Source of the DNA: Tubiluchus corallicola
Taxonomy: Eukaryota; Priapulida; Priapulimorpha; Priapulimorphida; Tubiluchidae
Reading direction: 5' to 3'
DNA: 64,000 nucleotides
Assembly: GCA_030141605.1 (NCBI GenBank)
Contig: JAQGDQ010000188.1
Coordinates: 326,001 to 390,000 of the forward strand
Shown: one piece after another, positions 1-13,300 of the stretch
How positions within the stretch are numbered: position 1 is the first letter of the stretch
Layout of the letters: each line of letters starts with the position of its first letter
The notes under the pieces: model-generated
What the model saw: the letters and a program-made list of their open reading frames with translations, nothing else
Databases searched by the model: none
What the model was told of the DNA's origin: nothing
Made by a program: the position numbers and the translations under genes

Positions 1-1365
1 ATTAAAAACGCATTATACGACACGGTATTTGACGCCGCCAAAAAAGAAACTATACAATAATTGATAATTATACAATAATTTAGTAATGCGAACCAAAAAA
101 CTAAAAAACAAAGCATGAAAAATGTACATTGAAAGAAATTAAAACATTACTGCTGACCTGTGAAAATTAAACAAGCTTTGATATTCCTCGATTTAGCTTT
201 AAACATTCAAAAACCTTTAAAAAAATTTCAAAAAATTTTCCTCCTGCCTTACTGACATCTCTTGAGTCTTGTGCTCATTTCGTATCTACCATAAAAATTC
301 TTTTTACTGTCATTTAAATAACATGAATTTGTGATGACCGTGGTGGTCAGTATTTACTTAATATATCAGTAGCCTAGTCATTTTGAGTATGTTCATTTGT
401 GTAGTAATTGATTTGTTTGGATCATAGATTTGGAGACACAATTTGTGATATTGGCGCAAGCCACACTTTCATCAAAACTATTACTTTGAGACTGAAAGTA
501 TATCAATTAAAGAACAAAAACTAGGCATTAAAAATCGATTTTTAAATAAATGGGCAAATTTAATTCAACTCGATTCAATGGTAAAATCAGCATATTCAAC
601 CCAATTTGAGTTCGAAAAATGAAAACTCTATTAGAATTTTTTCAACATTTTGCCCAACATTAGTGATGAACTATTTTTTCCAGCACTGTTTCTGTGTTTT
701 GAAATGAAATTTTGTGATATTCATAATAATAATTTTATGAGCAATTATTCTGATGGCAAAACAGCTCACATGACTGCTCTTTGTGAAGATTTTGTTTACT
801 TGGCGTAGAATGCGTATGGAACTATGCGATCAAAATAAAAAGCCATATGTCATTTTGCAATAATTATGGTAAAGAATAGTATGCAGATTAAAATTTATAA
901 GGATGAGTGCGACAACAAAAACAATGTAAGAATATGTACAAGATAATTAAAACTTACCTACTAATTAAATTGTAATCACAACTAAAAAAAGGACAAGGGC
1001 ACTTATTTACAGTCGCTGGGACAACAGACAACATTAGCCGTAGGCTACTATAAGTGACTCTTAACGAATACAACAACACTGAGATGCCACAAATAAATAA
1101 AATAGATAACAACTGTTTGCACCAATACAGGTGGTCATGAGATTTGAACTCGGGCTGCAAGCAGAAAAGCGCCCACAGTCCGTTACCTTAACCACTCAGC
1201 CACCCGTACTGACGTTGTACTGACTGTGTTGTAAATTTGCAAGAAATATTGTTTTTTATTACAAATTTTTAGTACCAAAATATAGATGAACTTTTGATTT
1301 GAATTAGATTTTGACTGTTGATTAAAGTTCGTTTCGGATATGACAGATTTTTTATGTATTTACAG
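1..1365. other. Left-edge non-coding sequence upstream of the first recognised CDC27 exon
   Basis: AT-rich sequence with no coding exon I can support. The CDC27 exon at 1366 begins in phase 0 at a residue that is about the tenth in animal CDC27, so a tiny first coding exon should lie here or left of the window. I searched for an ATG followed by a few codons and a donor encoding something like M-T-V-x-Q-E-P-V-Q and found none. The only other feature is a tRNA-like remnant near 1131-1205. Confidence 0.6.
1131..1210 (-). repeat. tRNA-like remnant (Ser/Leu-type A and B boxes)
   Basis: On the minus strand, 1187-1203 reads as a good A box (GTGGCTGAGTGGTTAAGG type) and 1141-1151 as a B box (GAGTTCAAATC). 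The spacing suits a tRNA with a long variable arm such as tRNA-Ser or tRNA-Leu. The anticodon stem does not pair and the acceptor arms fit only if extra bases are allowed, so a working tRNA is unlikely. It is best read as a tRNA pseudogene or the head of a tRNA-derived SINE. Confidence 0.5.
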
Positions 1366-4300
1366 GGCGCAGTTTGGCATGCATTGAATAACTATGCATA
1401 CATGGATGCAGTTTTTCTATCTGAGAGGCTTTTTGCTGAAGGTACTTTTTGCAGAATTTTAATTTTTCTACGGTATTATATGATATGATATAATATTTAG
1501 TCAAGTCTCTAGTATGTAATTAATTACTGCAAGGCTTGATAAACAGATGTAGGTATAAACTTTGTTTATAATGTTTATGTGTATTACTCTTGTGGTTATT
1601 GTTGTTGTGCTTGATAATAATATTAAACTTTTGGTTCTTGAAAGCAGATACAAAAAGTTATTGTAATAGGAAGAAATGGTCAACAGACAGTTTAATGTGG
1701 TAAAAATGGCAAAACAGGTTGTTGACAAGCTAGTGCTTTATGTATTTTATTTATTTTAACAGCAAAACCCATTTTGTAACTAGTGTATGGATTACGTATT
1801 TCTTTTACAATTCCAAAATTTTGCTAGTAACTGTGCACACTTTATTGCAGTTAATTCGGATGATGCCTTGTATTTGCTTGCTACCTCATATTACCGAAGT
1901 GGAAATCCTCGGAAGGCATATGCTTTGCTGCAAAAACGTGGATGTCCGACGGCTGCTTGTAAATATCTGATGGCGCGATGTTGTTTTGACTTGAACAAGT
2001 AATACACTAATTTATTTTATACCGTCAATTACAAAAAAATTGTGCAAGAAATGCAATGTGTTACATACTTATACGTATAGTATATATCTTTTATACAAAA
2101 ATTATATAGACACATTTTGTTCAAATATGGAACAAATTTTTGCTCTAAATATATATTTTCATAAAATAACTTTGCATTCCTAACACAAGCCAATTATCAT
2201 TGAGAGGGTCTTGCAGCAGGATTTCCAGATTTCAATTTTAGTTTCAACTTTAATTTCATCCGTGCTTATTTTAAATAGCTGCCTATACCGGATAAAATTT
2301 GCTCCTTTTTCCATCAAACACTATACAAAAAACCAGACTGCACCTTAGACGCTGTATGAAGAGGCTTATTGTAGGACTTAACTTTTATTGCTTACTTATG
2401 GTATGCAAATATACTAATAGCAATTGACACATCATGTGCAAAATGATTTTTAGGTCCCCTGATTGTCAAAGTCTGTGGACCTTATGCCATCACGTAACAT
2501 CCATCGACTGTCGTCTTTTCAGAATTTGAATTTAAGCCAGTTATACTTAACCCATTGGATGGGATAACTTTGGACAAGATAATAGTCGATGTCATATATC
2601 CCCGATGGCATATCCAGCATAGGAATAAAAAGATAGTAACCTCAACAGGTGCACTGCAATGGTGGGCATAATAAGATGATCAGAGCCCATGCAGTGTGAG
2701 AAACTAGGGTGGCTTGCAACATACTGATAACCCCACAAACAAAAAGAACTTTACGCTTTCTTTCATATGATTCAGGATGGTGCGTACAATATGAGAATCC
2801 GTCAGCTCGATGTGAGAAGTTAGAGTCAATTTTAACTTACTGACAATTCAACTTTGAGAAAATTATTTTAGATTGAAGTTCTTTAGCAGTTCAACTGTAG
2901 TGTTATAAAGTCAGGTTTTGTCGTGCAAAATGTGAATGTAGACGTTAGGTGATGGGTGACAACTTTTGGGGGTGACTTGAAATGACCCTCCCTATAGTGG
3001 GTATAGTGGTAGAATGCAAGTGAGCTCATTATGAAGAATCCAACATTGACAAAAATATTTTACCTTGAGCACAGATCCGAGATTCTAACAATTGTAAATA
3101 TAGTGTTATAAAGGCAGCTTTTGTCCTACAAAATGTCAAGTGTAGATGTGATGTGATGGGTGACACCTTGGGGCTATGGCCTGCAATGACTATGATGGAG
3201 GATGGTGGGTGTAGTGGGAGGATCTGAGTCAGCTCAATGCAAATTACATCGACCTGTCACCTATTGACAACCCGGCTACGACAAAAATATTTATATTCTC
3301 TTTGATCCCCCAGACATTATTTAGTTGATGTTATTTAGTTAGACAGGTATTGTCTCGTTAAATGTCTAATGTAGGTGCTGTCTGATATGGGTGAGAACTT
3401 ATGGGTGGTGGCATTCAGTGACCTTAGTACATAGGTAAAAATGCAGAATGTGACCAAAAACGCTAGCTGTACGAAATTCGGACATGAAAACATGTGACCT
3501 TGTTGACCAAGAGGTGCAGCTGGGAAATTAGTGCTCTTTGCACACCTTATTTGCAAAGCCTTTGGTAATGGGTACCAAATTATAACATACAATTGATATT
3601 TCAGATTGTCAGAAGCTGAATCATGGTTGACTTGTAGCAGTGTTACCAAATTAAAGAATAATAATGAAGACTTGCTGAATGAATTTGGTGACTCAGCTTG
3701 TTTTGCTACAGCTTTGTTAGGAAAAATTTACAGGTAAAATTTTTTTGTTCACTTTAATTGCCTATGACACACATCATTTAAGCATCTTTGTACAATAATT
3801 GTCTTGATTTAGAAACAGAAAAGTAAACCAATTTATGATTTTCTGTGTCATGTATGACAAATTTATATACAGTGTTCCCTGGCTATTTTGCGGTTCGTTT
3901 ATCGCGGACTCACTGCTTCGCGGGTTTTCAGAAATATTAATGTAAAATATTTATCTTGGTATTTTCGCTGTTTCGCGGGTTTGTGCGGTACTCCATCTAA
4001 AGTATTTTTGCACATGCGTAGTATGTATTGTACAGTAATGTATAGATTTGATAAATTTTGATAAAAAAATCACAAAATGTATAAAAATATATTAAAAATA
4101 GTAATTCTAACATTAAAAGAATATTATAAATCATAAAAAATTACCATTTACAGTAAATTGTGTATTTATTCGGCAGATGAATACACACCAAATGTAGTAC
4201 TTGCGCCCTCTTGAAATGCTACTTGTTTGGAGTTTAAAACATTTTTATGAACATTTAAGTAAAGTTTTTTAGAAGGTACATATACAGTATGGGAAAAGTT

Positions 4301-7300
4301 ATTAAGGGAATGGGAAAGGGTTATGTATAAGAGCGTGGGGAGGGTTTATAAAGACTTAAAATAAAGTATAACTACTAAAATAAGTATAGCGTTCCTTACC
4401 TCGTGGAAATTCACTTATCGCGGGTGGGCCTGGAACGGAACATCCGCGATAAGCAAGGGAATATCTGTATAATTTATAAGATCTTTAAATTGAAAATTTT
4501 GTTTAAAGAAATTTTAAAACAAAAACTTGTTTAACCAGTTAAATGTTTTTACAGCAAAACCGAAAGAATTACTAAAGCAGCTGAGCAGTTTAGAAAAAGT
4601 CTTAGACTAAATCCGTTTTTATGGAGCAGCTTTGAAGAACTTTGTAAAATCGGTCAGTGTACATTTTTCTCCTATCATCTGTTGTGCTTGAATTTGTAAC
4701 AGCATTTTTAGCAATAATAATGAATTGTTTAATTTTTTGCATGCTCCCAATAATGCTTTTCATCTGATTCGTGGTTCAACTAAAACAGTGTTAAAAACTG
4801 GTTAGTTACTAATTACTGATTGATTATGGATGATGGACCAATGATATTGTTTATTTTAAAGAAAGAAATTGCATTGTATGTTACTGTTTCTGGGTAGATC
4901 TGTCAATCTGTGTGATTTTCTGTAATAACCAAAAGAGATTTTTGACATAGAGAAGTGTATATATCACAATACCACTGAAATGTGGTAATAAGTACAACCT
5001 GTACCACTTTTTAGTCGCGATAATAGTTGTTTAATGTAACTACAAGTTTTTGGCTCATTTAAAGATTGACGTGTGCATACATTAAATTTGCATAAATTTT
5101 AACTAAGTACATTGCTGGTAACAGATGTACCTTATCTCAGCATGGAAACTTAAAAACACTAAGAGTTTACTTGTTAATCTTAATAAAAAATTTCATAGTG
5201 ATAAAATGTATTTATCATTTGCTATTTTTCTTATCATTTAGAATTAGCTCTGTCCTTATTTTTAAATTGTACAGTTGTTTGAATTTAGTGAAATATGTAG
5301 TTGTAAATCTTAACTTGTTACACTTAACTGTATCATTTTATTCTTTTTTCTTTATTTTGCTGCAACTTATTTTGAATTATTTCTGTATGCTCAGGTGAGA
5401 AACCAGATCCTAGCAAGCTATTTCAGGTGTCTAGTCTTCAAAGCTTCAACTCTTGTCAATTACCTTTACCTAATGTGATGTTAAACTCTGCAATGCATAC
5501 GCCAACAATTACTACTGACTCATCTAGTGTCACGGAAAATCAGGTAATGCAGTTTATTATCGTCTGCATCCTCAGTGAAATTTATAAGCTAAAGAAAAGC
5601 ACATTCATTGCTTTCGTTATATATCACAAGGAATTGTAATAGCTTTCATCTTGAGAGATTGTAGACAGTAATTATTGAAATTTAGCTTGTGTATGAGATG
5701 CTTAAAATGTTAAAGTAAACTAATATAACTATAACTTATATCTTATAGCTGCTGTTTTTGTGTTCTTCAGCAGTCAAACTGCATTAGCTGTTTAGTACAG
5801 CAATGGCAACATTATGCGTGTAATAATGACCACATGTATTATGTTCATTGTTTATTTAGGATTTGCCTCCTGCAAATACACAACACTTTACGCCATCAAA
5901 TAACACGAGCTTGAAGCACACACCAGATCAATCTGATATGACACCTGGAGACAATTCCTGTGACCCTGGTGCGCCGAAAGTGCGTGTGACACACCCTAGG
6001 TCTCAAATTGCGAGGAGCTTTCTACATGGCCCAGCCATCTTCAGTCCTCTTACACCAAGGTTTTTAAGCATTCATCTTTTATCGGCTTTGTCTGTTTATG
6101 TATTTTTGTTTGTTCTTTAATTTATTGTAAAAATCTTATGTCTAATCGAACCAGTTATTATCTTACCTTGCTAGTCGAGCTTGGTGTTATCTTAACTTAT
6201 TAGTCGAGCGGGGTATTACCTTAACTTGCTAGTTGAGCAGAGTATTATCTTAGCTTGCTAGTTGACTTCTGCTATCACTCTGCGTCACTTGTGAGGAAAC
6301 TAATATACAGTGTGTGCTTGTCATATGTTTAGCTTTGGCATTCTTCCATTGGATACTCCAAGTCCTGTTGAGCAAGGAATAGGAAACATAGCTTTTATTA
6401 CACCATCGCCTACAGTTATTGATTCACAACTACCAGATCCTATAGCCCCATCGAAAAAGGTGAGTGTGATTTCTAGACATTGTGTTTGTATTTGACGTAT
6501 ACATGCACATATATAGTTGAGAAGATAAAGTAATTTTGCACTTATATGTATTTTGCTGATATTTCATTATAAATCTATTTTTTTCTTTCTTTTGTATTTC
6601 TCATTGTGTGCATACCATTTGATATTTATATTAAATAACTTAAGCTAGAACTTTTTGCAGCAAAAATTTTTTTAGTGAAGAGTGGTTTTACATCAGTTGA
6701 AGCTAAGAAATTCCTTTTATGTGCTATTTCTAGGCAATGACAAGGCGGGGTACAACAATTAAACCACCAGTTTTTAGCCAGTGTGGTAACAGTGGAAAAA
6801 ACACTGCACTAACTATGCCACAACAACCAGGGTAAGTTTGCAAAAGAGATGGTCCTAATTCTGGTCGTCTCTAAATTTTGTTACAAAATCTGTTTCCTAT
6901 TGTTATAGCATCTGAATTATCATGTCTGTGAATCCAGAAAATGAACTGGTTGCACCTACACAATTACACATCGTAGTTAATATCCATGTTAATAACTAAT
7001 AACTGTGGTGATGTGCAATGAAAAACCTTCATAATGTATTACTATTGCTGACAAAGACTTTTATATTTTCAGGCTGGGTATCAGCAGTGTAGCAAACGTA
7101 AGGAGAAGTACACGTCTGTTCAGTAATGCTAGTTCTGTTAAGGTAGGTATTGGAGTAGTTATTGCTTTTATTACTTGTTGTTTAAAACATGCACTAGAAG
7201 TCTAGAATATATTAGGTGTTTCAAACATCCCTCATTATTTTTATATATTTATTAAAAGCTAACAGCACTTGCAACCAAATGGAAATTTGTTTGCTGAGTT

Positions 7301-10300
7301 TAGGATTCATGAAAATTTTGGTTCATGAGTCTGTATGGCATCACAATAAAAGGGCATGAAAATTCAAATGTATTCTAAAAAAATCCCAATTGCTGTGTAA
7401 GAGTTTTCACAAGATGAACAATGTTGGTCGCTTAACAACAAAAATAAAACTGAAATCCAAATTGGTGTGTGATATGAAACACCCTATATTTATCAAAGTC
7501 AATCATTCATTTGGAAATTTTCACGATCTGTCTCAGACTTACAATAAACAAATTTGTTCAGGAAAACAACAAGGGAAATCGATTGTCATCAAATGTTCCA
7601 AATAAGAAGAATAGGACAAGATCTAGCAAAAGCTGCATTTCACAGGCTAATTTTAATGAGCTAAATGGTCTGAACAAACCTGAAAAGCCTGAAAAACCTG
7701 AGCAGGAGAAAAGTACAACAGTTTCAGCATCCCATACTCAAGTTTTACACATGCAAAAAGTTTCAGCTGGTGAGTAATTTAAATAGTTTCATTCTTAATC
7801 ATTGTTTATTTTATTAGTATTAAAAAGTTGAGTATAACTTTAAAGTCTGCCATTAATTAAATTGTTCCCTTGCTTTGTTTAAATCAGAAAGTTGTTTTGA
7901 GTGGTACTTTTATTTTAACATTTTGTATAGAGGCATTCACAATCCATTCCAATGAAGAGTTTGTAAGTTGTTTACATGTCTGGGTTTTCTGAAGTAGAAG
8001 CTTTGAGCTATATTAAGAATTGCGTTTATCCCTCACATAACATTTGTGTTCACCGCTTAGTGCTAACATAATGGCGTAACAAGTTGATAAATCACTATAC
8101 AGCTGTGTAGTTGTTTTGCATAATGTTTATCTTTTCAGAAGGTCTAATGCAACTATTGCAGAAGATTGGAAAAGCCTATTCTTCATTATCACAATTTAAT
8201 TGTAAACAAGCTGTTGAGGAATTTAATGAATTACCAGTTCACCATCTAAACACTGGTTGGGCTTTGAGCCACCTGGCTAAAGCTTATTTTGAAATGGCTG
8301 AATATAGTCAGGTAATACTGGGAATATGAACAAGTGATATACACTAAATGTATATGTTATATATTGTATTGTTATTCTTGATGGCACAGTCATTATTACT
8401 AACCATTGCCCATATGCTTTGCTTATGCATTCTGTTTGTGCTTGAGGTCAGTAGCCATTTGTCTCAACTAGCTTTAAAGCACGCTGAAGGCATTTTAGTG
8501 TTAAGCTCAAATCGTAGTTTTGTCCACACCTGCTTCAATGCACTATGTGCGATAAATGAAAAGAATTTTAGTAACGATGTACAGCATTCAAAAGTTTTAG
8601 CATGACGTCACTAGTATCTCGCACTGAGCTGCTTTATTATTACAGCACAGTTAAATTTTCTGTTTTCCGATCATTCCTGCTTTTTAAATGTTTCGCTCAA
8701 ATAATACTTCTAACAAAGAGTGACCATTTTTTGTTTGCCAAAGGATAAAATTGTAAAAGACAATGGATTCTTGAGTGTGATCGACAACAAGAGATTTTGA
8801 GATGACGGGCAGACCAGGTGTACTGTCCGGTTCGAAAGGAAATAAATAAATCTTATTATTGTATCTTTAGTTGTGTGACTCTGTGTGTCAGTAGTAGACA
8901 AGGATGACCAGTGAAATTACAATCATTTTATTCTTTGCACAAAAGCCATGAGTTGTGTAAATCCTTACTGAAGGTGCTCCAGAAATTATAGGCTTATTTC
9001 TGAAGCACCCTTAACTGGCATCACTATTTAGATATGAAGGCTTCTCATAAGCGCACATTTCCAAGTGCACCATGCTTTCTCATAAAATAGCATAATTGAT
9101 TATCGAATTGGTTTCTTATCCAAATAGCCGATTATGAAAATGCAACCAATGTCCCACTACTAGCAAGTGTTGATGTTGTGTGCACTGAATGGTTATCGTA
9201 CAGTGCCAAATAAAAATTTATTCATATTTAACTACCCTGAGCTATCAAAATGATTTACGTTTGCGTAGTCTGAAAAGGTCTAAGGTATAGTGTATCTAAA
9301 GTGCTCACTCACCTGAGCAAAGTTTACAATTTGTACATAAACTCGATATGTTTTAAATTTTCAGGCTTGCAAATGTTTTGTTGAGGCAAGACGTTTAGAA
9401 CCGTATCACATAGGAGGCATGGAGTACTATAGCACTGCTTTGTGGCATTTGCAAAAGGAAGTTTCTTTATCTGCTCTTTCTCAGGAGTTGTGTGACTATG
9501 ATAAAAATTCTCCACAGGTATGGAACTGTCAAGTTTACAGCTTAATTTTATTCTCCTGCTACACTGAAATCCATATAAAAATGCTGTTTGGTTTACAAAC
9601 ATTTAAAATTCACAAAAATCAGCAAACCATATTTTAAAGAACACAGTTATGTAAACGCTTAAAAGACTATCCTTACTATTTTATATACACACAGATTAAA
9701 ATTACAAAAAGTTAACTAGCTCCCAAGAATAAAAATGTTTTAATTTAACGTTTGAAAACAGTGGTACTTAGGCGTTTTTGGTCTCATCTGAAAGCGTATT
9801 CCATGAACGAGGTGGCAGTACTGGAAAAAGATTTATCTTCAACTGAAACAAGACTAGTTCTAGGTTGTAATAAGATATTAGTATCATGATGATCTTGGTC
9901 GGCAGGATGGTGTGTATGTCAGTAAAAGCTCAGATAAATAATGATAGTATCATTACTGCACATTGTGTAATTATTAATTATGTTATATTTGTCCTTGGTT
10001 ATATATTCATTGTCTTTCTTTAGCTATAGCCAGACTGTGCATATATGTTGTCTTTGTAATACGTGGTATTATGTATATCATTTCAGTCAGTATTAAAATG
10101 CCTCAGACAATTTCTCATTTTACAGGCTTGGTGTGCTGTTGGCAATTGCTTTAGTTTACAGAAAGAACATGATGCCGCTGTGAAATTTTTCCATCGTGCT
10201 ATTCAGGTAAGTGTTTTTGTTTTACTTTTATTTGAAGACATTTAAGATATAGCAATTTTTTTATACTTGTAAGTGGTTATATTTTAGTTTTAAATACATG

Positions 10301-13300
10301 TATAATTTTTCCTACAGTAGAATTGTTATGTAGTTGATTAGCTGATCGACATTAACACATTATTTTAAACATAAATATACACATAATTCGTCATTAAATA
10401 AATAGTTTGGCTATATTTGCTGCAATCTATTCTTTGTCTCACATCTTGAAGTGCGAAAATCAGCTTTGTAAATGAAACATTGTACTGAAATTTCTGCACA
10501 CCTATTCGTAATGATATTTGTATTTTTTGTCCAGAATAGTTTTTATTTAAATGATTTTTTAGTTAACAACTAACTACCCTGTCTTGGTCTTTTTAAAGGG
10601 TCATCAGCTGTCACTACATTATGCACAATATATTATTTGCTAGCACTGTTTACAACAGTGGTATCACCATGTAGTAGAACTATCGTTGAACTAACACAAG
10701 ATACTGTACTCTGTGTTTTCTTACCAATGATAGGAATTTTATGTAACCCCCTAACAATTTATGCTTCAGCAAATTAATCATTTGGTGAGCACAAAAGTTT
10801 CTATTTAAAAATTAATGTAATTTTGAAACTTGATATAATATTCTTGATATCTTGGTATTTTACAAAACTTAGTGTTAGAATATTTATACTAGTGCCACTT
10901 GTACTAAGTTAAGGGAATAATTCAATTTTGGGTTCTTTTCTTAAAGTGAGTTTCTTATTTGCAGGTTAATCCAGATTTTGCTTATGCATATACACTATTA
11001 GGACACGAGTATGTCCTAACTGAAGAGTTGGACAAGGCTATGAATTGTTTCCGCAGTGCTATTCGAATAGACCCGAGACATTATAATGCGTGGTAAACCT
11101 TCTTAAGTGTACTTTGTGCATTGTCCCTGTGTTAATTTTAATCACACGAACAGCAGTTGGTTCCCTATAAATTAAATTGTTCCTTAGAGACTTTTATTTT
11201 GTTTAACTTTCAGAACTGCAGATTACTGTTTAAATTTATACACTTGTTGACTCCTCTTAAGTTAACCCAATAAAACTGAGCTGCTATAGAGATGATTAAA
11301 AGTTTTTAATCCTAATATTTCGACTCCCTTGCAGGAGTTATCATCAGGTGTACAGATATCATCAACTGATGATGGCTTCTACTAGCGGATTCGAAATATT
11401 ATGACTAAAAATTTTCAAATCACCTCTATAGCAATTAATTTTTATTTACACTTTTAAATTAGTAAGGAATTTGTGTTTTGTGTTGCAGTAGTTTAATGTT
11501 ATTGTAGGTATGGCGTTGGAAAAATTTACTACAAGCAGGAAAAATTCATGCTTGCAGAACTTCATTTTAAGAAAGCCTTAAGCATCAATCCACAAAGTTC
11601 TGTACTTATGTGTCATGTAGGTGTGGTAAGTATCATTTATTTGTATGTTATATGTTTTTAATTTTGAAAGGCAATGTTAAAAGGAAATTATAAATCAACA
11701 AAGGAGAAAAAGATAACATACTAAACAAGTAGTCATCTGCACTGAACTTGATGAGATGTTGTTTTTGTCTGACTGTACTGTGTGTCATTTACCGTAACGT
11801 CAAATTGGTGAAATGACTGTCTAGCATCCGTACTATGTAAAAGTTTCATTTTCATTTCCAGGACAAACAAGTCACGGTAATTATACGTACATGCAAGAGA
11901 CAATAATATTAATCTAAGTTACTTTCATGTTCTTTTTGCCCCACTAATGTTTTGAAAAAATGAAAATAGCTTATAAGAAAAACGGAATTGTATTTCTTTA
12001 ACCACTTTTGTTTCTATGTAAATAGAACTACTTGTTAATTTTATCAACTAATTTCAGGTACAACATGCTTTGCAAAGGTCAGAGCAGGCATTGGTTACTC
12101 TCAACAAGGCTATAGCTGCAGATCCAAAAAATCCTTTATGCAAATTTCACATGGCGTCAGTTCTGTTTGCAAGTGACAAACATCAACAAGCTCTCAGTCA
12201 ATTAGAGGATGTAAAGGAACTTGTGCCAAAAGAATCACTGGTTTATTTTCTTATTGGAAAGGTCAGTTAACTTTTCTTAAACATAAATTCAATTAATGTT
12301 CATACTTGTGGATTTTTATAACATTTCTAAATTGCAAATGGTATAGTTTTTAGTGTTTATAAAATGGCGTTTATATTATAGAATGGGGTTTATATAACAG
12401 TGCTACTACAATTATTGATTCATCTTAATCAGTAAATTAATTTTGCATCATCCTTTATTTTTTGTGTTTCTAACATCGTTTGTAATCGTCATCTTATTTA
12501 TAAATTTAATTGAAATGTTCGAGGCTTTCTAGACCGAAGTGAAATTGAAATACAGTGCTTGTCATTATGACGATATTTTCATTTAGCATAATTTCCATGC
12601 AGAAATGATAAAATGATAATAATGTTCATATGGGGCTCAGTTATTGCAGCTAAGTTATGTTGTGGTTTCTTGCGCTGTAGTCATTTGAGTTTTTCATCAG
12701 TTTCAACTAAAATACTTGTTTACAAGTTCTTGATTTAGTTTTACAGTGTTGCGAATAAAATTAAATTAAGACGCTTGACATAAAATTGTAGACATAAGAC
12801 TAACATAGACACATAAGACATGTTACAATGCAAACGAAATACATTCCTTCGATCCAAAACATTAAATCGGATACAAAAATGCCCTCATCTATTTAAAATA
12901 TTTAAAACCACTCTTTTAAGCATAGAATAATCCTAAATCGAACAGTAAGTTAAATAGAGTTTATATATATTTTGATAGTGAATTCCACAATGAAGAAGGC
13001 CAAGAGGCTGTATACAGAAAGCTATTTTTGACAGAATTAGTTTTAAGCTTCGGTAGATATAAATTCTGATTAGCAGCTCGAGTGAATTTCTCTCGGCGAA
13101 TTCACTCTAATTCACTCGACGAATTTCTTTTAATCAAACCAGTTTATTTTTTAGAGAAACAGTAACACTATTATTCATTACATATTTTGTCCTACCTTCC
13201 TATTTCTGTGTGTTCTATTTATGAAGTAATTCTTAAGTGAAAGGCATACCAAGCTGTCAAAGATAACCACTTTAATCTAGAGTGTAGGATACAGAGGTGG

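Noticed and set aside
333-368. ATGACCGTG... considered as CDC27 exon 1 (M-T-V start as in human)
   Set aside because: The next codons do not match the conserved Q-E-P-V-Q and no in-phase donor follows before the stop.
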